Of a stretch of 25,086 bases of DNA, positions 1 through 6,700 are shown piece by piece (within the stretch, counting starts at the first letter, position 1; each line of letters opens with the position of its first letter). The DNA is from a virus, in IMG/VR virus record IMGVR_UViG_3300035698_031462, positions 1 through 25,086 of that record; one strand, written 5' to 3'. The position numbers and the translations under genes were made by a program. The notes beneath the pieces are model-generated. The model was not told the origin of the DNA, made no database searches, and worked only from the letters and a program-made list of their open reading frames with translations.

Positions 1-253
1 CGGTTTCAGGAACGGCTTTAAATTTAATCATAATACCCGAAGTGCCTTCATGGAACGTTGCTCGCAGAAGTTGTAATTCAGGTACTTTTATTGGTTCATA
101 TAACCAACGAATACAAGCAAATATAGTTGCCATCACAGGTATGGGCAAAAGTGCATAATAATAAGCATACCCCAACCAACGTAAAAAACAAATCGATAGT
201 ATCACCACAAAAAACAGCCCCACTACTAAACAAATCGCAGTACTTTTATGCAC
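1..253 (-). CDS. Partial small membrane protein, N-terminal part
   Basis: A minus-strand frame is open from a GTG at 251-253 to the window edge, about 84 codons. The start is supported by an AGGGGAGA-type ribosome binding site about 8 bases upstream. The N-terminus is strongly hydrophobic: a segment around CLVVGLFFVVILSICFL (residues 7-23) and a second around YYALLPIPVMATIFACI suggest two membrane helices, followed by a polar region (YEPIKVPELQLLRATFHEG). The gene overlaps the 3' end of the upstream endonuclease gene by 28 bases. The family is not recognised. It is not the missing C-terminal part of DnaE, because no polymerase motif is visible. Confidence 0.6.
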   Translation of the reverse strand, partial: MHKSTAICLVVGLFFVVILSICFLRWLGYAYYYALLPIPVMATIFACIRWLYEPIKVPELQLLRATFHEGTSGIMIKFKAVPET

Positions 254-1296
254 TTCTTAATCTCCCCTATTGCTCTCTTATATCGCGGCAAGTATGTCTC
301 TCGTTTACAATTACCAGGCTTGACTACTCGCAGAATTATACCCAACTCCTTACATACTCGACGCTTAATTCTATCATTAGCTTTTCTCGCCCATAAGGCC
401 TCTTCTCCATAAATGGGTTTATAATGAGTAGACCCATTTATTTCCACTGCAAATTTGATAGTTGGAAAATAAAAATCCAATTCCAAAGATCGCCCCGTTC
501 TACCAACTCCCTTAAGTACATCCCAATTGTTTCGACTATATGACACTCCTAAACCCTGAACCAATTTCTCAAATTCCGTTTCGACAAAACTCTCAGAGAA
601 TACAAACAAAGAAAAACACCCTTTCGAACAAAAATAATGGCGCTCTTTCATTGCAGAAGGAGACTTCCAAACCATCTTGCCACACTTCTCGCACTTTACT
701 TCTGTTTTATGGTTCTGAAATTCATCGTGACACCCAATAGAACAAAAAATATTTTGTCGGTCTTTTAACACACTGGGAGGGCGATAGAATATTTTATCAC
801 ATTGTGCACAATTTCGTGATTCTCTCTTATCATTGTATTTTGATCTACACTTAGTGGAACAACAATGAATTGGATAACGTTTCTGCTCAGCTAGGACTTT
901 CTCAAACTCCTTACTACACATAACGCACTTCACTTGATAGCCTTTGCGATAATATTTACTTTTACAAGAATTATCACAAAAAAATCTACCAGTTTCATTT
1001 TCTTGTATTTGCCCAGGTGTTTTAAGCAGATTGGCCCTACAATTCATACACTGGACAACAGACTGAGTAGTAAACTTACGGCTACAGTCATAACCACAAA
1101 AATGCCTCTTACTATTAGCAACTCTATATGGCTCTTTCCAAACTTTTTTACCACACATGTCACAAGAAATCAAAACATTATTATTGGCACGATCAGATTG
1201 GTAATAACATTTTTGAGAACAATAATACTTTTTGTTTTGCTTACGAACTTTCTTTCTTTCAAACTTAACACCACATCCAGAACAAGTGAGCTTCAT
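226..1296 (-). CDS. Zinc-finger array homing endonuclease, EDxHD/Vsr-like nuclease domain
   Basis: A 356-residue protein from the ATG at 1296, chosen because AGGAG lies 7 bases upstream; the longer frame from 1371 has no such site. Residues 5-227 hold six tandem units of the form CxxC-x(16-20)-C-x3-C (for example CSGC...YYCSQKC, CDMC...FCGYDC, CEKC...FCSKGC), probably zinc-binding DNA-recognition modules. The C-terminal 125 residues carry LELDFYFP (E272, D274), AVEINGSTHY (E285, H291) and D308 ahead of KRRVCKELGI. This is the layout of the EDxHD homing endonucleases, a Vsr-like branch of the PD-(D/E)XK fold that includes I-Bth0305I and the endonucleases found in fractured phage genes. It lies directly downstream of a truncated dnaE, so it probably inserted there. 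A mobile endonuclease role is inferred from fold and position. Confidence 0.8.
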   Translation of the reverse strand: MKLTCSGCGVKFERKKVRKQNKKYYCSQKCYYQSDRANNNVLISCDMCGKKVWKEPYRVANSKRHFCGYDCSRKFTTQSVVQCMNCRANLLKTPGQIQENETGRFFCDNSCKSKYYRKGYQVKCVMCSKEFEKVLAEQKRYPIHCCSTKCRSKYNDKRESRNCAQCDKIFYRPPSVLKDRQNIFCSIGCHDEFQNHKTEVKCEKCGKMVWKSPSAMKERHYFCSKGCFSLFVFSESFVETEFEKLVQGLGVSYSRNNWDVLKGVGRTGRSLELDFYFPTIKFAVEINGSTHYKPIYGEEALWARKANDRIKRRVCKELGIILRVVKPGNCKRETYLPRYKRAIGEIKKCIKVLRFV

Positions 1297-1348
1297 AATA
1301 TTTCTCCTATTAATCCACTTACTATTCCAAAAACATGGGAAGCATTCC

Positions 1349-1370
1349 TGCATTTTTTTTAAAAAATGCA
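1349..1370. repeat. Palindrome between dnaE stop and endonuclease gene
   Basis: A perfect 22-base palindrome, TGCATTTTTT then TT then AAAAAATGCA on the plus strand, lies just after the dnaE stop codon at 1377-1379. On the minus-strand transcript it would form an A/U-rich hairpin of 8-9 pairs. No T-run follows it in the transcribed direction beyond its own arm, so it is a poor terminator candidate. It may mark the insertion junction of the endonuclease gene. Confidence 0.4.
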
Positions 1371-1376
1371 ACTTTA

Positions 1377-2728
1377 TTATATTCTCCCATCTGAAGAAAT
1401 CTGCGTTTTTGGCTCAATTTGGCTGGTTATACCAAAATCATCCTCTGAAAAGAACGCCAAATTGTCAAATCCCAAAAAACGCTCCCATAAGAACCCGTAT
1501 TCTAAACAATCTATAACTCCATCCACAATACCAATACATTTTAATAAAAGTGATCCATAGCCCGAGCCCCTAATGCCTGCTGCAATGGATTTCTCCCGTG
1601 CAAACCTCATAACATCTTCAACAATTAAGAAGTATGTAGCAAAATCAAATCGCTTTGTATCCCAGATGAGCTTTATATCTCCAAGCTCCATCTTCAACCT
1701 TTCAACATGCTGAGGTGAATTCTCCAACCCAAGTCGCTTTAACCCTTGCCAACCTTTTTTCTCTAAACATTCATAAGGAGTAGATGAACCCTCTGGAAGT
1801 TCAAACTTAGGCAACAACATCTTTCCACCCAAAACAATATCAGAGTAATCACACTTCTCTGCTATTTCCAGTGTGTTACTCATGCCTGATGGTATAGTGT
1901 TCCCGAAAATATTTGCCATTTCTTCTTTGGACTTAAAATAGAATTCCTTATAAGGAAAGTTGTACCGACGTGGATCTTTGATAGTTCTCATAGAACTAAT
2001 ACATGTTATAATCTCATGAAACTCAGCATCTGCCTTGTTGATATAATGAATATCATTAGTTACGATAATTTTGACATCCATTTCTTTAGACAATTTCTGA
2101 ATATCTGGTAATATTTTCTGTTCCTTACTAAGTCCATGAAACATGGCCTCTAGATAATAATCATCACCGTATATATCTTTAAAGCACGCAACAGCTCTTT
2201 TGGCTAAATCATATCTATCACATAATAAACAATGATTGACAACATTTGAGAGGCACGCACTAGTAGCAATAACACCTTCGGAGTATTCACTAAGTAGTTC
2301 TAAGTCTACCCGAGGATCATAGTAAAATCCATCCAAAGAAGCGATCTGTGATAAAGAACAAATGTTTTGAAAGCCAACAAAATTTTTCGCAATCAAGACA
2401 ATATGACGATTAGCCTTACGTCCACCTGGTTGTTCTTTCTTGCTTTGAGCTTTATGGTTTGGACATAAATATCCTTCCATTCCCAATATGGGTCGAACAT
2501 CCTGATTGCGACATTCTTGTAGAAAATCAATTGCTCCAGCAAAAGTTCCATGATCAGTAAGCCCACAAGCTGACATTCCATGTTTTTTAGCTGTAGAAAC
2601 TAAATCTTTTACTGATGCAAATCCATCAAACTTTGAGTACTGAACATTTCAGCAACCACTCCCCTCCACAAAAACGTAGAGGGAAGTAGTTACTGACTAT
2701 GATTGTGAATGTGACAAAAATCAATCAT
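1377..2728 (-). CDS. dnaE: DNA polymerase III alpha N-terminal part (PHP domain), interrupted by a bypass-like gap and 3'-truncated
   Basis: The main frame (1377-2639) begins at YSKFDG and continues through GLTDHGTFAGA, ATSACLSN, VTNDIHYI and RGSGYGSLLL, ending soon after GFLWERFLGFDN. These are the PHP domain and the start of the polymerase palm of DnaE. The PHP metal motif is missing from this frame but present upstream in another: ATG at 2728, with GGAGG about 8 bases before it, encodes MIDFCHIHNHSQ and then hits UAA (2690-2692). Joining the last CAG (2693-2695) to a second CAG (2640-2642) gives FCHIHNHSQYSKFDG, matching the family exactly with no missing residue. The 50 nt between the CAGs fold into a long hairpin, so translational bypass is inferred. 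The frame stops before the catalytic palm aspartates; the C-terminal two thirds are absent, with an endonuclease gene directly downstream. It is split or degraded. Confidence 0.85.
2640..2695 (-). promoter_or_regulatory. Candidate translational bypass element in dnaE (CAG-UAA ... CAG)
   Basis: On the minus strand the order is take-off codon CAG (2695-2693), stop UAA (2692-2690), a gap totalling 50 nt (2692-2643), and a second CAG (2642-2640) followed by in-frame DnaE sequence. The gap starts with a 17-pair RNA stem including several G-U pairs: UAACUACUU plus CCCUCUAC on the 5' side, loop GUUUUU, then GUGGAGGG plus GAGUGGUUG. Because 50 plus 3 is not a multiple of three, a plain stop readthrough cannot restore the protein. 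The geometry (matched codons, stop after take-off, a gap near 50 nt, hairpin at the gap start) parallels T4 gene 60. Known self-splicing introns are far larger than 53 nt. Confidence 0.75.
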
Positions 2729-2836
2729 AGTTAACCCTCCATTCCTGGGAAATTGGACTCCCAATTTGAAATTTTGTACTTGTTTTCATAACACTAATAT
2801 ACAATACGCTTCAATGAAAATAATAAGAAATGTACA
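2729..2836 (-). promoter_or_regulatory. dnaE leader with hairpin and strong ribosome binding site
   Basis: This is the short spacer between the upstream gene stop (2837) and the dnaE ATG (2728). On the minus strand it contains a 7-pair hairpin, AAATTGG-GAGT-CCAATTT, then GGAGGG about 7 bases before the ATG. A TATATT hexamer lies farther upstream but has no convincing -35 partner. Confidence 0.35.
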
Positions 2837-3172
2837 TTAAACTTCTGAAGTATCCAATGTTGCCCAGCGTGAGGGTTCGGGTTTTAGTTTAGCCAATACT
2901 TCATCCGATGTGCTTACTTCTATGGTATTAATATCAGTAATCAAAGAAGTTTTTTGTAAAGAAGCTCCTTTGACAATAATTTTCCAAGTAATACTCTCAT
3001 TACTTACATCGACTATGCGAACAAATTCATGACGAGGATTAGATCCTACTTGCATTGCACAAGTAATTTCCCTATTTTTTAGATCCATAAGGAGATTTTG
3101 AACATCTCCATCGTTCTCGACTATTGAATCAAAAACTTTGCTTACAACTGTTTTGTAACGAATATACCTCAT
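2837..3172 (-). CDS. Hypothetical protein, 111 residues
   Basis: Not recognised. A small mixed alpha/beta-looking protein (MRYIRYKTVVSKVFDSIVE at the start, KLKPEPSRWATLDTSEV at the end) without membrane segments, signal peptide or cysteine motif. It starts at 3172 with an ATGA-type 4-base overlap with the upstream FmdB-like gene, so the two are probably translationally coupled. It is the last gene before the dnaE leader. Confidence 0.7.
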   Translation of the reverse strand: MRYIRYKTVVSKVFDSIVENDGDVQNLLMDLKNREITCAMQVGSNPRHEFVRIVDVSNESITWKIIVKGASLQKTSLITDINTIEVSTSDEVLAKLKPEPSRWATLDTSEV

Positions 3173-3582
3173 TTGTTTTGTTGTCGCTTAACTCGTTCAA
3201 TGGCAATATTTTCTTGAAGTTTCGAGCGTCTTAACCTATCTGCCTTGGCATCACGTCGCTTACGAGCCTTAATTATGGCATCAGTGGCTGTTTTTTGGGT
3301 CACAGTAGCAGAGCCCGTATGTCCATCTGCGCTCGTTACGCGATGCTTTACCCCATTCTTATCTCTCCAATATTTCGCTTGCTTAATATCCGAATATTGG
3401 TTCGCCTCACGTCCCGACATAACAATCGCCCCTATTGCAGAAACAAGCTTCTTGATAGGATGCTCACACTGGGGACACTCCACTAAGGGATCACTCAAGA
3501 TAGACTGGTTTACCTCAAATGTATCCATACACAAACCGCAAGATTGGTCCATGTCCACTGCTAGATATTCATAAAACGGCAT
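3169..3582 (-). CDS. FmdB-like zinc-ribbon protein
   Basis: A 137-residue protein. It starts MPFYEYLA and has two cysteine pairs, C15/C18 and C36/C39 (CGLC...CPQC), followed by HPIKKLVSAIGAIVMSG. This is the N-terminal pattern of the FmdB putative regulatory family: MPxYEY, a single zinc ribbon and a conserved hydrophobic stretch. The remainder (residues 60-137) is rich in Lys and Arg with a helical basic tail (KARKRRDAKADRLRRSK), so nucleic-acid binding is plausible. FmdB-like small proteins are common in phages but their role there is not established. It overlaps the next gene by 4 bases. Confidence 0.75.
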   Translation of the reverse strand: MPFYEYLAVDMDQSCGLCMDTFEVNQSILSDPLVECPQCEHPIKKLVSAIGAIVMSGREANQYSDIKQAKYWRDKNGVKHRVTSADGHTGSATVTQKTATDAIIKARKRRDAKADRLRRSKLQENIAIERVKRQQNK

Positions 3583-3595
3583 GGCTCATTATACA

Positions 3596-4435
3596 TCACA
3601 ACTCAGGATCACCTAACTCTAACATTGAAAACCGCAACGAGGTAGGATTCTCCACTATTGGAACATCACCAACCATACTCATACGGTCTCCATACTGTTT
3701 ATATAATTCTATCATTCGGTGTCCCTTTTGTTGGGATTTTTCCTTTATACGGGGTATTAACTCATTGGCGTGCTTATTGCGGAAACGCTCATATTCTTTC
3801 GGATTTAAATTTTGTGCATCCTCCAGGCATAACCCTGCCTGATGAAAAACATCTTGAAGATCCGACCTAGAAGAATATACATCATTAATACAGAAGGGAA
3901 GGAGAGTATTATTAACAATATCGTCTTCATTCATACCTTTTTGGATATAAAAATCAATACAATGAGTGTAAACAAATTCTTCTTCCATATGCTGGAACTT
4001 ACTAGCGGCTCTGTTTATTTGATGAGAAACTGCATGAATTGCCTCATGGACTACTACGTCCTCTACCTCAACACTCATAGGACATAATTGAGCCATTATT
4101 TTTTCAAACTTGGTTTTCGGCTTAGGTAATCCAATTTTATCTTTAACAATGATAGTGTTAATATCTTTGATGTAACAGCCCCCTATTTGAGGCCATCCAC
4201 TTTGCTGTAGAACATAGTCCGCAGCAACATAAATCAACAAACCCGACAAATCAACATCAGGAAATTTATCTTGAATATACAATTGAACGTTTGGAAGCTC
4301 AGCAAGTTTTTTGCGACTTGTTTTGGGATGGTTTATGATTTTTTTTACACGCCGATTAAATGATTCTTGTTGACGAGAACGTTCTTTGCTGCGCTCTTTA
4401 TGAAATGCCCAAAGATATTGATGGTAATGCTGCAT
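3596..4435 (-). CDS. Putative zinc metallopeptidase (HExxH)
   Basis: A 279-residue protein with VVVHEAIHAVSHQ (H130, E131, H134), the HExxH zinc-peptidase signature. The downstream HMEEEFVYTHCIDFY (E151-E153) could provide the third zinc ligand, as in gluzincin-type enzymes. A basic N-terminus (residues 12-45) precedes the domain, and the C-terminal third is charged and helical. No signal peptide or membrane helix is visible, so it probably acts in the cytoplasm or in the virion. The exact family is not recognised. The start overlaps the upstream gene by 38 bases and has AAGGGG about 8 bases upstream. Confidence 0.65.
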   Translation of the reverse strand: MQHYHQYLWAFHKERSKERSRQQESFNRRVKKIINHPKTSRKKLAELPNVQLYIQDKFPDVDLSGLLIYVAADYVLQQSGWPQIGGCYIKDINTIIVKDKIGLPKPKTKFEKIMAQLCPMSVEVEDVVVHEAIHAVSHQINRAASKFQHMEEEFVYTHCIDFYIQKGMNEDDIVNNTLLPFCINDVYSSRSDLQDVFHQAGLCLEDAQNLNPKEYERFRNKHANELIPRIKEKSQQKGHRMIELYKQYGDRMSMVGDVPIVENPTSLRFSMLELGDPEL

Positions 4436-4652
4436 CTCCTACATACCCCTTACAGGCAATAACTTGCCTAACTACACTTTCATTTGTGACATACAAGCGA
4501 CTTTTTTTAACTTGACCCACTATAGAAATCATTTTCTCATGAATAGGATTGGTACAATCTGGAGAAGAACAACTATTGCAAAGAGGATCAAAAAAACCCT
4601 GCGGAGTTACAATGACTTTATCTACTGGCGCTAATTGTACTTCATATTCCAT
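4398..4652 (-). CDS. Hypothetical cysteine-containing small protein, 84 residues
   Basis: Not recognised. The protein has a compact cysteine cluster, LCNSCSSPDCTNPIHEKM, that could bind a metal, within a mostly beta-like sequence beginning MEYEVQLAPVDKVIVTP. The gene lies between its upstream neighbour (stop at 4655) and the metallopeptidase gene, which it overlaps. Its position in a tightly packed run supports it as real. Confidence 0.6.
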   Translation of the reverse strand: MEYEVQLAPVDKVIVTPQGFFDPLCNSCSSPDCTNPIHEKMISIVGQVKKSRLYVTNESVVRQVIACKGYVGDAALPSISLGIS

Positions 4653-4654
4653 GT

Positions 4655-5143
4655 CTACATCAAATCAGTAGCATTTACACCCTTGGTCCTGCGAACCTGT
4701 TTTTTGGGATCTAATGGGCGCATAGCCAGCTTTTTTCTTTCTTCTATGGATTCTTGCAATATCTCCGGACTCGGAGAAAAGGACTCTACAGGACGAATTG
4801 CTGTATCAGTTTGTTTCATTGCTTCATCAACAGAATCTTGAATCAATTCAACTTGGCTTTTTGATTCTTCATTTTCCTCGTCAGCCCTGTGATCCACAAT
4901 ACTAGGTCCTTTTAATTTTCTTTTTTTCACCAAGGGTTGTTTGCAAATAGCTTTACGCACAACATCTGCAACATCTAAAAACATATCCATGTCCCAGGTG
5001 TCTATTTTGTCTTCGCCATATTTTTGAAGCTCAATGTACTTTCTATCACTAGTATCAAAAAAAGTAATATGCCATTCGTCACCATCTGGACTTTCATATA
5101 CAAAGTCCTGACGATTAAATTCCGCCATTCTTTTAAGAGGCAT
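4655..5143 (-). CDS. Hypothetical protein, 162 residues
   Basis: Not recognised. The start at 5143 (MPLKRMAEFNRQDF) is preferred over the frame's first ATG at 5179 because GAGGAGGGAGAAG lies immediately upstream. Residues 1-70 look globular (YESPDGDEWHITFFDTS, WDMDMFLDVADVV). Residues 75-162 are rich in charged and polar residues and look disordered (KKRKLKGPSIVDH, DEENEESKSQ), ending in a basic stretch. It overlaps the upstream gene by 11 bases. Confidence 0.6.
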   Translation of the reverse strand: MPLKRMAEFNRQDFVYESPDGDEWHITFFDTSDRKYIELQKYGEDKIDTWDMDMFLDVADVVRKAICKQPLVKKRKLKGPSIVDHRADEENEESKSQVELIQDSVDEAMKQTDTAIRPVESFSPSPEILQESIEERKKLAMRPLDPKKQVRRTKGVNATDLM

Positions 5144-5582
5144 CTTCTCCCTCCTCTTTCTTTTCTTTAAGGTAAGCACTTGTCAATCTAGCATTTTCCT
5201 CATCATCTCGCTGCTTTAGTCTGTCATTCATAACTAAACCCGCAAGATACATTCTACTCCAATAAAACCATCCATTCCTCTCTATTAAAAGCCTATCATC
5301 CACCCATAGGCTTAACCACTTGTTATTTTCACACCACTCATTAAGTTGTTGAAGATCGTCAATTGGAGTTTCCATTTGCAAGGGACGAATCGCATCAAAA
5401 ATCACAACCTTGCCATCACTCCAGCAATGAAGCATAAACTGAGATGAAATCATAGGAGCTGTCACATAGGCTTCTGTTCTTAGCATCCATGTGTCTGGAC
5501 TCCCATCGCTAGCCATGAGTTTACACACAGTTGGAAAATGCCCCTTGGCTTCAATAAGAGTAATATCCGTTACTTCTACCAT
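5133..5582 (-). CDS. Hypothetical protein, 149 residues
   Basis: Not recognised. Tryptophan-rich central part (NEWCENNKWLSLWVDDR, NGWFYWSRMYLAG) with an acidic and lysine-rich tail (KEKKEEGEDAS). No membrane helix or metal motif. The ATG at 5582 overlaps the stop of the glycosylase gene in a TAATG arrangement, indicating translational coupling in the same operon. Confidence 0.65.
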   Translation of the reverse strand: MVEVTDITLIEAKGHFPTVCKLMASDGSPDTWMLRTEAYVTAPMISSQFMLHCWSDGKVVIFDAIRPLQMETPIDDLQQLNEWCENNKWLSLWVDDRLLIERNGWFYWSRMYLAGLVMNDRLKQRDDEENARLTSAYLKEKKEEGEDAS

Positions 5583-6322
5583 TAAGAACTTTTAAGCCCC
5601 AATTCTACGGCACTTTGTATCGCCAACTGATGCTCCCATTCCTCCTGAGACAATGACATACGGTCATCATTATCAACAATGCTTCTCCAACTTGTTGCTA
5701 TTTTTTCAATATCTTCCTCAAAATTATCAGCAACAAACTCTCTCCCACTTTTCTCACTACGTATTACATAAGACGGATGGAAGGTAGCAAACGACCAACT
5801 ACGGTATCTATAAATAAACTTCCACTGTCCCCTATGTGCCGTAATGCCCCAATCACCACGAATATATTTCAATGCCGGATTGCCAAGAGTTACAATTATT
5901 TTGGGCTTCAGTATATTTATTTCACGACGAACCCACAGATTACAACAAGTCTCAACAATATTACTATGATCACTAGCCGGGAACTTGTTATTTTGCGGAC
6001 GGCAAGACAAAACATTGCTAATAAGCACTGTGTCCTTGCGAAAAGTTTCAGGATATTTACGCAACTCAATACGTAATCGCTGTCCAGCATTACCAACAAA
6101 GGGTCGATTCTGTTTTATCTCTTCTTTACCAGCTGCCTCGCCAATGAACATAAAAGTGGGGTTCTTGGCATTTCCCTCCGACTGTACAATAGTTTCATAG
6201 TGGGAATACATTGAACATGCTCGACATTTGCTCTTTTCTTCAGCAAAAACTCTATACTCATCCGAAATTATCGGAAAATTTCTATCTAAAATATCAGCGA
6301 ATGATAATTCCATTTTGCTCAT
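5582..6322 (-). CDS. Uracil-DNA glycosylase, family 4-like (iron-sulfur)
   Basis: A 246-residue protein that probably removes uracil from DNA and starts base-excision repair. Motif A is FIGEAAGKEEIKQNRPFVGN (residues 59-78), corresponding to the GExPGxxED...PFVGxAG motif. Motif B is HPSYV (182-186), where family 4 usually has HPAAL. Four cysteines fit the [4Fe-4S] cluster pattern: C33 and C36 (KCRAC), C107 (SCRPQNN) and C126 or C127. LGNPALKYI is also typical. The alanine in GEAAG and tyrosine in HPSYV deviate from the classic motifs, so substrate range could differ. A TATAAT promoter lies upstream at 6353-6358 and the gene heads a run of small phage genes. Phages use such enzymes in genome repair or to handle uracil-containing DNA. 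Confidence 0.85.
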   Translation of the reverse strand: MSKMELSFADILDRNFPIISDEYRVFAEEKSKCRACSMYSHYETIVQSEGNAKNPTFMFIGEAAGKEEIKQNRPFVGNAGQRLRIELRKYPETFRKDTVLISNVLSCRPQNNKFPASDHSNIVETCCNLWVRREINILKPKIIVTLGNPALKYIRGDWGITAHRGQWKFIYRYRSWSFATFHPSYVIRSEKSGREFVADNFEEDIEKIATSWRSIVDNDDRMSLSQEEWEHQLAIQSAVELGLKSS

Positions 6323-6352
6323 TTATCCAAATAACTTTGCTTGCGATCCTAT

Positions 6353-6358
6353 ATTATA
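6353..6358 (-). promoter_or_regulatory. -10 box upstream of the glycosylase gene
   Basis: TATAAT on the minus strand (GGTATAATATAGG) lies about 30 bases upstream of the glycosylase ATG at 6322. It sits directly after the tRNA-like element. A clear -35 TTGACA is not seen, because the -35 region falls inside the tRNA-like sequence. Confidence 0.45.
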
Positions 6359-6368
6359 CCTACTCTAA

Positions 6369-6425
6369 GCAGGTGGCGGGGACTCGAACCCCGCACTCGG
6401 CCGCTGCTCACACCTGGACACCTGC
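6369..6425 (-). ncRNA. tRNA-like element lacking an anticodon arm
   Basis: On the minus strand, GCAGGTG (6425-6419) pairs perfectly with CACCTGC (6375-6369) as a 7-pair acceptor-like stem. It directly encloses a canonical T arm, GCGGGG-TTCGAGT-CCCCGC (6394-6376). Only 24 bases separate the 5' arm from the T arm, including GCGGCCGAGTG, which resembles a serine- or leucine-type D-arm. There is no room for an anticodon arm and total length is 57, against at least 70 for a tRNA. It could be an internally deleted tRNA gene, an attachment-site-like tRNA 3' end or a functional tRNA mimic. It lies between a stop codon (6440) and the glycosylase promoter. Confidence 0.5.
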
Positions 6426-6439
6426 CTCATATTCGATCG

Positions 6440-6697
6440 TCAAATGCTGCAATACGACACAACTGCCCTGGACCATTCCAAAACACGCTCTTGAAGCATC
6501 TTATCACATTGTTCCTTTGCCTTCTCAAAAGTATTAAAAGTGTAGGTTTTCCCCAAAATGTCTCGAACCTTTTGATAAACCAAAGGTACTGCAATATAAA
6601 CAGAATAACGATCTCGACTTTTCTCATAAATAGTCGCTAAGACCTTTCCGTTGTGTCCTAATTCCCACTTCTTTTGATTTAACTCTTTCCATGCCAT
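6440..6697 (-). CDS. Hypothetical protein, 85 residues
   Basis: Not recognised. Short protein starting MAWKELNQKKWELGHNGKVL, with a probable three-strand beta part (ATIYEKSRDRYSVYIAVPL) and a helical C-terminal half (FEKAKEQCDKMLQERV). The start at 6697 has GAGGTG about 5 bases upstream and lies just after the methylase stop, so it is probably co-translated with it. Confidence 0.65.
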   Translation of the reverse strand: MAWKELNQKKWELGHNGKVLATIYEKSRDRYSVYIAVPLVYQKVRDILGKTYTFNTFEKAKEQCDKMLQERVLEWSRAVVSYCSI

Positions 6698-6700
6698 AAT

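Noticed and set aside
934-1362. Plus-strand ORF of 142 codons and similar plus-strand frames across the window
   Set aside because: They are antisense to well-supported minus-strand genes, lack ribosome binding sites and show no recognisable motif.
2643-2692. Self-splicing intron or intein in dnaE
   Set aside because: At 50 nt it is far below the size of known group I or II introns, and it encodes no intein motifs.
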